Assembly (NCBI RefSeq): GCF_029867415.1
Contig: NW_026705461.1
Coordinates: forward strand, 248,001-312,000
Direction: 5' to 3'
Length of the DNA: 64,000 nt
Source of the DNA: Vicia villosa
Taxonomy: Eukaryota; Streptophyta; Magnoliopsida; Fabales; Fabaceae
Position numbers and translations under genes: made by a program. The notes below the pieces were generated by a model. That model made no database searches. It worked only from the letters and a program-made list of their open reading frames with translations, and was not told the DNA's origin. Below are positions 56,327 through 64,000 of the stretch, piece by piece (within the stretch, counting starts at the first letter, position 1; every line of letters starts with the position of its first letter).

Positions 56327-59300
56327 ATTAATCAATAAAACCGTTGAAAGTAATGACCCTGCGCCCTCTCCCAACTTCGAGTGTCCTGTGTATGAGGCGG
56401 AAGAAGAGAGTGATGAATGTATTCCTGATGAGATTTCCCGACTGCTTGAGCACGAGGAAGACACCATTCAGCCGTATAAAGAGCCATTAGAAGTCATTAA
56501 CTTGGGTTCTGAAGAGGATAAAAAGGAAGTCAAGATTGGGGCACTGCTTGGTCAAGATGTTAAGAAGAGGATGGTAGAGCTTCTTAAAGAGTATGTTGAC
56601 ATTTTTGCGTGGTCCTACCAAGATATGCCTGGGTTGGACACAGATATTGTGGAGCATCGTTTGCCGTTGAAACCAGAATGTCCTCCTGTCAAGCAAAAGT
56701 TAAGAAGGAGTCATCCTGATATGGCAGAAAAGATTAAGAATGAGGTCTTGAAACAGATAGATGCAGGTTTCCTTGTCACTTCTATATATCCTCAATGGAT
56801 TGCCAATATTGTGCCCGTTCCGAAGAAAGACGGAAAAGTTCGCATGTGTGTTGATTATAGAGATTTGAATAAAGCCAGTCCGAAAGATGATTTTCCTCTA
56901 CTTCACATTGATATGTTGGTAGATAGCACGGCAAAGTTTGAGGTTTTCTCCTTCATGGATGGTTTTTCAGGATACAACCAGATTAAGATGGCACCTGAAG
57001 ACATGGAAAAGACAACATTTATTACACCATGGGGGACATTATGTTACAAAGTGATGCCTTTTGGGTTAAAGAATGCCGGTGCGACGTATCAGAGGGCCAT
57101 GACCACTCTTTTCCATGACATGATGCACAGAGAAATTGAGGTCTATGTGGATGACATGATTGCCAAGTCCCAGTCAGAGGAGGGGCACATGGAAGATCTT
57201 TTAAAATTGTTTCAGCGTTTGAGAAAGTATCGTCTCCGCTTAAATCCAAACAAATGCACTTTTGGTGTCCGTTCTGGAAAATTATTGGGTTTCATTGTCA
57301 GTCAGAGAGGAATTGAAGTAGATCCTGATAAAGTCAAAGCAATTCAGGAAATGCCAGCACCAAAGACTGAAAAACAAGTGAGAGGTTTCCTCGGACGTCT
57401 GAATTATATCTCCAGGTTCATTTCCAATATGACTGCTACCTGTGAGCCGATCTTCAAGCTTTTAAAGAAAAATCAGGGATGTGTGTGGAATGAAGATTGT
57501 CAGAAAGCTTTTGACAACATCAAAGAATATCTGCTTGAACCTCCCATTTTGCTCCCTCCAGTTGAGGGAAGACCTCTGATTATGTACCTCACAGTGCTTG
57601 AGAACTCAATGGGATGTGTGTTGGGTCAGCATGACGAGTCTGGTCGAAAAGAGTATGCAATATACTACCTTAGCAAAAAGTTTACCGAGTGCGAAACAAG
57701 ATACTCGCTGCTTGAGAAAACTTGCTGTGCTTTGGTGTGGGCTGCTCGCCGACTAAGACAGTATATGTTGAACCACACCACCCTATTGATTTCCAAAATG
57801 GATCCAATCAAGTATGTATTTGAGAAACCTGCATTAACTGGAAGGATTGCTCGCTGGCAAATGTTGTTATCAGAATATGATATTGAATACCGAGCTCAGA
57901 AAGTTGTGAAAGGAAGTGTGTTGGCAGAGTACCTCGCTCACCAACCAATTGATGATCGTCAATCTATCAGAATGGACTTCCCAGATGAAGATATAATGTA
58001 TTTGAGATCTCAAGATTGGGATGAACCATTGCCAGAAGAAGGACCAGATCCTGAATCCAAGTGGGGTTTAATTTTTGATGGAGCTTCTAATGTTCATGGC
58101 CATGGAATTGGCGCCATTATCATCACTCCACATGGATCACATGTTCCTTTCACTGCAAGGATATGTTTTGACTATACAAACAACATTGCTGAGTATGAAG
58201 CTTGCATCATGGGACTTGAAGAGGCCATTAATCTGAGAATTAAGATTCTTGATGTTTATGGAGATTCTGCGCTTGTGATTAATCAGATTAAAGGAGAATG
58301 GGAAACTCGTCATCCTGGTTTAATTCCTTACAAAGATTACGCCAGAAAGCTATTGACATTCTTCAACAAAGTTGAATTCCACCACATCCCTCGAGATGAG
58401 AATCAGATGGCCGATGCTTTAGCCACATTGTCTTCCATGTACAAAGTGAATTTCCATAATGAGGAGCCTCGGATAACAATCAGGCGTCTTGATAGACCTG
58501 CTCATGTATTTGCAGTTGAGGAAGAAAGAGATGAAAAGCCTTGGTATTTCGATATTAAGCGCTTCCTCCAGACTCAAGAGTACCCACTTGGGGCATCAAA
58601 TAAAGATAAGAAAACTTTGAGGAGATTGGCTGGCAGTTTCTTCATCAATGCTGATGTTTTGTATAAAAGGAATTATGACATGGTTTTGCTCAGATGCGTG
58701 GATAGACACGAAGCAAACATGTTGATGCATGAAATTCATGAAGGTTCTTTTGGTACTCATGCCAATGGACATTCGATGGCTAAAAAGATGCTTAGAGCAG
58801 GTTACTATTGGTTGACAATGGAATCTGATTGCTACAAGTTTGTAAAGACGTGTCACAAGTGTCAAGTGTATGCTGACAAGATTCATGTGCCTCCGACACT
58901 TCTCAATGTAATTTCTTCCCCATGGCCTTTCTCTATGTGGGGCATTGATATGATTGGCATGATTGAACCCAAGGCTTCAAACGGACATCGATTCATCCTG
59001 GTAGCAATCAATTATTTTACCAAGTGGGTAGAAGCTGCTTCATATGCTAATGTAACAAAGCAAGTTGTGGTCAGATTTATCAAAAACAACATCATCTGCA
59101 GATATGGTGTACCGAGCAAGATCATTACTGATAATGGCTCGAATCTGAACAATAGCATGATGAGAGAACTGTGTGAAAGCTTCAAGATTGAACATCACAA
59201 CTCTTCGCCTTATAGGCCAAAGATGAATGGAGCTGTTGAAGCAGCAAATAAGAACATTAAGAAAATTGTGCAAAAGATGGTTGTTACGTACAAGGACTGG

Positions 59301-59789
59301 CATGAGATGCTCCCATTTGCTTTGCATGGGTACCGTACATCTGTTCGTACTTCAACAGGGGCAACTCCCTTTTCTTTGGTTTATGGTATGGAAGCAGTGC
59401 TCCCTGTCGAGGTTGAGATTCCATCGTTGAGAATTTTAATGGAAACCAAGTTATCTGAGGCTGAATGGTGTCAGAGCAGGTTTGATCAATTGAATTTGAT
59501 AGAAGAAAAGAGAATGACGGCTTTATGCCATGGTCAGTTATATCAGAAAAGGATGAAGAAAGCATTTGATAAGAAGGTTCGACCTCGTGTATTCAGAGAA
59601 GGCGACCTCGTGCTCAAAAGGATCTTGTCTTTCACCTCCGATTCAAGGGGCAAGTGGACTCCTAATTTTGAAGGACCATATGTTGTTAAGAAAGCCTTCT
59701 CTGGCGGTGCATTAATTCTTACAACTATGGATGGAGAAGAGCTCCCACGTCCCGTGAATGCTGATGTAGTCAAGAAATACTTCGCCTAA
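56327..59789 (+). CDS. Ogre pol: reverse transcriptase, RNase H (two), integrase
   Basis: About 1154 codons, uninterrupted (numbering here from the upstream ATG at 56319). The RT has VPVPKKDGKVRMCVDYRDLN, FMDGFSGYNQI, and the catalytic Y-V-D-D at residues 276-279. The first, gypsy-type RNase H lacks its catalytic Asp (LIMYLTVLENSMGCVLGQ), as usual in Tat elements. A second, archaeal-type RNase H follows with FDGASN, NNIAEYEACIMGL, YGDSALV and DENQMADALA. The integrase has an H-H-C-C zinc site (HEIHEGSFGTHANGH...CHKC), a D-D-E core with D at about 877, D938 and E974 (35-residue spacing), and a C-terminal domain ending DVVKKYFA. No chromodomain. This part shows no obvious damage. Confidence 0.95.
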
Positions 59790-59808
59790 ATAATAAAAGA
59801 ACAGCTCG

Positions 59809-59951
59809 CTAAGTTGAAAACCCGAAAGGGCGGCTTAGGCAAAAAAGAGCGTCTCGGTGGATTGAAAACCCGAAAGGGCGGTCCAGGCAAAAATTAGAGA
59901 CATAAACAGAATAAAATACTCGGTGGACTGAAAACCCGAAAGGGCGGTCCA
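59809..59951 (+). ncRNA. Three tandem RNA hairpins directly after pol
   Basis: Starting 20 nt after the stop, three copies at 59809-59838, 59858-59885 and 59924-59951. Each has an inner CCC-GAAA-GGG hairpin with a GNRA tetraloop and an outer stem across an AAAA bulge. Outer stems: CTAAGTTG/CGGCTTAG, TGGATTG/CGGTCCA and TGGACTG/CGGTCCA. Where copy 1 differs from copies 2 and 3 on the 5' side, the 3' side changes to match (CTTAG versus GTCCA), i.e. covariation. Each is followed by a GGCAAAAA-like stretch. Role unknown; a 3' end, stability, export or packaging signal would fit. Confidence 0.7.
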
Positions 59952-60550
59952 GGCAAAAGTTAGGGATTTATGGCAAGTAACTACATCAGACAAGATTTGA
60001 TCATCAGCAGTCATCTGTTTATCATGAAGAAGTTCAACACTTTTCAACGGAAGCCTTGGCTCAGGAATTCCCAGTTGAGAGAGAGGATGGGGTCATTACA
60101 TTTCAATGTACCTTTTCCACAAAATTACCACTTTCCAAACTTTGTAATAATCCATGGGGTCTTGCCTTTTGCAGGCTACCATTCTATTAAGAAAGTTTGA
60201 GCCTTTACCTTTCATTTGGCAATCTTATTTCTTTCATATCTCTCAAAATGTCATTTATTGTTGATAGTAATTTTTGAAACAAAGAGAAAATTGATTTCAA
60301 CAAAATCCTTTTGAAAATTATAAAAGAATTTTTACTTTGATTCATGAGTGCATTACAAGGAATGAATATGTTGATGTATTCATATGCAGAAGAATGTATT
60401 CCACTCAATGCACCTTCGGCCTGGTTCGAATATGGTTACTGCGTTCTCTCAACTTCAATATTCCCTAGCCATCAAAAGATTGATAGCAGTTTCTGCTATG
60501 ATGTTCAGTTTGGGACATGCTTGATTATGTCATCTTTGAACACCATCTCT
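59952..60550 (+). other. Ogre 3' non-coding spacer
   Basis: No coding region or repeat array recognised between the hairpins and the tandem array. Frames here are short and run into the repeat. Confidence 0.5.
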
Positions 60551-61995
60551 TTCATCGTCAGTGGTACGTCGATGAATTACATCTCTTCATATCATCAGTG
60601 GTACGGTGGTATATATCTCTTCATGCCTTCAGTGGAACGTTGGTATGTGTTATCGTCAGTGGTACGGCGGTACATCTCTTTCATCGTCAGTGGTACGTCG
60701 ATGAATCATCTCTTCATATCATCAGTGGTACGGTGGTATATATCTCTTCATGCCTTCAGTGGAACGTTGGTATGTGTTATCGTCAGTGGTACGGCGGTAC
60801 ATCTCTTTCATCGTCAGTGGTACGTCGATGAATTATCTCCTTTTATATCATCAGTGGTACGGTGGTATATATCTCTTCATGCCTTCAGTGGAACGTTGGT
60901 ATGTGTTATCGTCAGTGGTACGGCGGTACATCTCTTTCATCGTCAGTGGTACGTCGATGAATTACATCTCTTCATATCATCAGTGGTACGGTGGTATATA
61001 TCTCTTCATGCCTTCAGTGGAACGTTGGTATGTGTTATCGTCAGTGGTACGGCGGTACATCTCTTTCATCGTCAGTGGTACGTCGATGAATCATCTCTTC
61101 ATATCATCAGTGGTACGGTGGTATATATCTCTTCATGCCTTCAGTGGAACGTTGGTATGTGTTATCGTCAGTGGTACGGCGGTACATCTCTTTCATCGTC
61201 AGTGGTACGTCGATGAATTATCTCCTTTTATATCATCAGTGGTACGGTGGTATATATCTCTTCATGCCTTCAGTGGAACGTTGGTATGTGTTATCGTCAG
61301 TGGTACGGAGGTACATCTCTTTCATCGTCAGTGGTACGTCGATGAATTACATCTCTTCATATCATCAGTGGTACGGTGGTATATATCTCTTCATGCCTTC
61401 AGTGGAACGTTGGTATGTGTTATCGTCAGTGGTACGGCGGTACATCTCTTTCATCGTCAGTGGTACGTCGATGAATTACATCTCTTCATATCATCAGTGG
61501 TACGGTGGTATATATCTCTTCATGCCTTCAGTGGAACGTTGGTATGTGTTATCGTCAGTGGTACGGCGGTACATCTCTTTCATCGTCAGTGGTACGTCGA
61601 TGAATTACATCTCTTCATATCATCAGTGGTACGGTGGTATATATCTCTTCATGCCTTCAGTGGAACGTTGGTATGTGTTATCGTCAGTGGTACGGCGGTA
61701 CATCTCTTTCATCGTCAGTGGTACGTCGATGAATCATCTCCTTTTATATCATCAGTGGTACGGTGGTATATACCTCTTCATGACCTTCAGTGGAACGTTG
61801 GTATGTGTTATCGTCAGTGGTACGGCGGTACATCTCTTTCATCGTCAGTGGTACGTCGATGAATTATCTCCTTTTATATCATCAGTGGTACGGTGGTATA
61901 TCTCTCTTCACACCTTCAGTAGAACGTTGGTACGTGTTATCGTCAGTGGTACGGCGGTACATCTCTTCATATCATCAGTGGTACGATGGTGTGAT
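60551..61995 (+). repeat. 129-bp higher-order tandem array in the Ogre 3' UTR
   Basis: Eleven units start at 60551, 60680, 60807, 60936, 61065, 61192, 61321, 61450, 61579, 61708 and 61838 (period 127-130). Each unit contains four sub-repeats beginning TCAGTGG(T/A)ACG of 37, 34, 27 and 31 bp. Units occur in three variants in the order A-B-C-A-B-C-A-A-A-D-C, so a 385-bp period is superimposed. The long open frames here exist only because 129 is a multiple of three. Tandem arrays in this position are described for Ogre (for example the PisTR-A repeat of pea) and can seed satellites. Confidence 0.95.
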
Positions 61996-62019
61996 TAGCA
62001 TTCTGATTCAGGATGCATA

Positions 62020-62260
62020 CTTTCTCATCCCCAGTGAAAGAGGATGATCCCCTTTTCTCATCCCCAGTGAAAGAGGATGCTATAACCTCTCTGACGCGAA
62101 GTGTTTTCCCCAGAGAAGTTTCTTTCTCCACCAAAGTTCCGTCTCTCCAACAAAGTCTTGCTTTCCCCAGTGGAGTTTCTAAGACATTTGTTTCCCCAGC
62201 GGAGTTATAGCAAGACATTTGTTTTCCCCAGTGGATCACCAGTTACTCCCCAGTGTTGTC
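62020..62260 (+). repeat. CCCCAG(T/C)G repeats after the array
   Basis: Two 32-bp units containing CTCATCCCCAGTGAAAGAGG (62024-62085), then five further TCCCCAG(T/C)(G/A)GA-like words between 62108 and 62255, about 20-60 bp apart. Non-coding. Confidence 0.75.
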
Positions 62261-62390
62261 ATGCTTTATTATCATTACATGCATTCATTAACATTGCATT
62301 GCATCTTAGGATCAAAAATTGTGTTTTATATATTTAAGTCTCTTCGATTTTTGTCAAAACGAAGATTTCCAATCATCGTATCTCCAAATC

Positions 62391-62413
62391 GAAGAAACTT
62401 AAATAGGGGCATC
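62391..62413 (+). promoter_or_regulatory. Polypurine tract before the Ogre 3' LTR
   Basis: GAAGAAACTTAAATAGGGGCATC directly abuts the LTR start; AGGGGCATC|TGTC is the usual junction in this lineage as I know it. Confidence 0.7.
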
Positions 62414-62679
62414 TGTCATACCCCAATTTTTGACCCTAAGATCACACATCATTTGCATACCAATCATCAATCAAGAAGTTTTAACCTAGATCTCTACTTG
62501 CAATGCTGTGCTCAATTCATCTGCAAAGGAATCATCGAGCACCCATGTTTTAGTTTGTATATATTCCTTTACTAACCAAAATACCAAAAATATTGCCTTG
62601 TGCTCTTGTATGTTTGTGTTTTGTAGGTACCAAGTCAAAATACCCATCAAAGGAGCATTTTTCAACATTTTCACTGTGC

Positions 62680-62857
62680 AAATCGATTTGCATAAGGTGT
62701 AAATCGATTTACACAACTGTTTCTGCACCAGATTTGCTTCTGCCATCAGTGCAAATCGATTTGCATAAGACAGCAATCGATTTGCATAACTGTTTTTTCC
62801 CCAGATTTTGCCTTTTTCAGCCATGTAAATAGATTTGCATAAGGTGCAAATCGATTG
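62680..62857. repeat. Paired-palindrome array, AAATCGATTT type, U3 copy
   Basis: AAATCGATTT or variants start at 62680, 62701, 62753, 62774, 62827 and 62848. Distances are 21, 52, 21, 53, 21. Most copies are extended to GCAAATCGATTTGC or GTAAATCGATTTAC. Spacers share AACTGTTT and CCAGATTTTGC words. Confidence 0.95.
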
Positions 62858-63560
62858 CACCAGCACGAATTTGGAAAAATGAAGGCAAATTTCAGCTTTT
62901 TGAAGTGTTGACATCATTTGCAAGCATGGGAAGCATGACTTGGTTCTCACATTTGATTTCCTACATCATCTAATCATGTACCCTCATGTGATTGCATCAA
63001 GACCATTGGATTTCATCTTTGGCTCCAAATCACTTTTCCAAGCCTAATTCTATTTTCCAATCCTAACTCCAAGCCACAAAATTTCCCAAGCCTAAGTGCT
63101 ATAAATTGAGACACTCCCCTCTTCATTTTTCAAGCTTTGATAGCCAAGAAACTTATTGCAAATTCTCTCCTCACCTCTTCCAAACCCATCACTCAAAGCT
63201 CTTTCTCTTCCATACAAATTAGTGAGTCACATCTTGAACCTCACTAATTTAGAGCTAAACCTCAACATAAACACTAGTTTTTGCATCAATTGTGAGAGAT
63301 CAAGGCTTGTGGTTGTGTGTTCTTGAAGAAGATTCAAAGTTTGTGAAGATTTGGTAAAATTCTTGATCCTTTACATGATTCAAGATGTGATCCATTGTTG
63401 TTTATGCTTGATGCACCTTTGGTGCTACATTGATGAGATTTGCTTGCTTAATTGATACATTTTCGTGCACAAATTGATCCAAGATCACAAGGTGTTTGGT
63501 TTTATGTTTAAACAAGTTTTCTTCTCTTTATTTGCTGTTTTTTTGAAAACTGTGTTGTGC

Positions 63561-63664
63561 AAATCGATTTACATCTTGTGCAAATCGATTTACACAACTG
63601 AAAACTGCGCAGATTTTGAAAACAGAGTTGTGCAAATCGATTTACACTCTGTGCAAATCGATTT
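63561..63664. repeat. Paired-palindrome array, AAATCGATTT type, downstream copy
   Basis: Four exact AAATCGATTT at 63561, 63582, 63634 and 63655, with distances 21, 52, 21, identical to the spacing of the upstream array. Extended arms GCAAATCGATTTAC. Confidence 0.95.
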
Positions 63665-64000
63665 ACACTGGGCAGAATGCTGATTTTTTGTAGTTTTTGA
63701 CTTGTTTTTGGTTCTAACTCATCTTCTACTCCTTTCTTTTGATATTTGCTTTGAATCACAAGTTAGAGGCCTAATTTCTCTCTAATTTCAATGGACTTAG
63801 GGCGTCGATAGGATGAGAATCCAAATCCGCAAAATTATGTGATTGAAATTATGGATGAAAGGAGCCTTTAATGTGGTTCCATCTTTTATTTCTTTTTATT
63901 TTGGTCGATGAAAGTCTTAATGCCTTGAGAATTCTTATGGATTCTTGGTAGAGACTAGATCACTCACCATTTTTTCTTTTCGTGCGGTATTGCTTTTATA

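Larger units (their letters stand above)
52321..64000 (+). mobile_element. Ogre/Tat Ty3/gypsy retrotransposon, 5'-truncated, 3' LTR running off the window
   Basis: Plus-strand order: C-terminal piece of ORF1, gag, protease, intron, RT, degenerate RNase H, second archaeal-type RNase H, integrase, three hairpin repeats, 129-bp tandem array, CCCCAG repeats, polypurine tract and 3' LTR from 62414. The ORF1 upstream of gag, spliced intron after protease, dual RNase H, absence of a chromodomain and tandem array in the 3' UTR together define the Ogre/Tat group. The 5' LTR, primer site and most of ORF1 are missing, with the break abutting the LTR block at 52320. One in-frame stop and an altered protease site suggest the copy is dead or depends on others. 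Confidence 0.93.
62414..64000 (+). repeat. 3' LTR of the Ogre element (incomplete)
   Basis: Opens TGTCATACCCCAATTTTTG and continues past the window end. TATA box CTATAAAT at 63099-63106, followed by a CT-rich leader-like stretch, so U3 is about 700 bp. It contains two palindrome arrays, one before and one after the promoter. Confidence 0.88.

Noticed and set aside
60344..61998. Long plus-strand open frames of 287-370 codons
   Set aside because: They lie in the 129-bp tandem array; 129 is divisible by three, so one frame stays open through repeats. The translated repeats have no protein-like domain and three overlapping frames are equally open.
62680..63664. CRISPR-like array reading of regularly spaced AAATCGATTT repeats
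   Set aside because: Repeats are 10-14-bp palindromes in alternating 21/52-bp spacing within a plant LTR; no cas-like genes and a eukaryotic context.

Overview
The window looks like repeat-rich nuclear DNA of a legume (Fabaceae), probably a large-genome species of the pea/vetch/clover group. I infer this from the AT-rich intergenic sequence, intron-bearing genes, Ogre/Tat, Athila and Sirevirus-type retrotransposons, LTRs opening with TGTCATACCCC, and several DNA-transposon families. No database was searched, so the species is not claimed. Only one ordinary host gene is convincing: a four-exon pectate lyase on the minus strand at 18438-19949. Nearly everything else is transposable elements or their debris.

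Layout. 1-830: end of a plant-mobile-domain (PMD/MAIN-like) transposon. 1035-1673: duplicated AT-rich segment. 2455-11446: complete Sirevirus-like Ty1/copia insertion (minus strand; 5-bp target duplication ATTAT; 1202-bp LTRs differing at two positions) that keeps gag, protease, integrase and a third ORF but lacks reverse transcriptase and RNase H. 11713-17260: nested debris (CACTA-like pieces with a Ulp1-type protease remnant, a GC-rich hAT MITE, a solo LTR, a PMD fragment, a TRIM-like remnant). 18438-20040: pectate lyase and promoter. 20830-23384: two Mutator-type non-autonomous elements with identical 9-bp target duplications. 23600-28740: retrotransposon gag-like debris, AT-rich repeats and a LINE fragment. 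29837-36825: MITEs and a 3.1-kb PMD-type MULE inserted in another repeat. 37690-40497: copia remnant and a Tork-like LTR. 42323-47541: 3' part of an Athila element (minus). 47545-52320: a long LTR in minus orientation with its own TATA box and a 55-codon two-helix membrane microprotein ORF. 52321-64000: a 5'-truncated Ogre/Tat element (plus) with ORF1 tail, gag, protease, a spliced intron, RT, two RNase H domains, integrase, three tandem RNA hairpins, a 129-bp higher-order tandem array, a polypurine tract and the start of the 3' LTR.

Most notable pattern: three unrelated LTR-type sequences (40645-40953, the Athila element, the Ogre 3' LTR) carry arrays of short palindromes with different sequences (GATTCGAATC, CGCTAAGCG, AAATCGATTT) but the same geometry: pairs about 18-22 bp apart, successive pairs about 40-53 bp apart. 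The Ogre element also has three covarying hairpins (CCC-GAAA-GGG inside a second stem) immediately after the pol stop, and the Athila element has a different hairpin in the same place.
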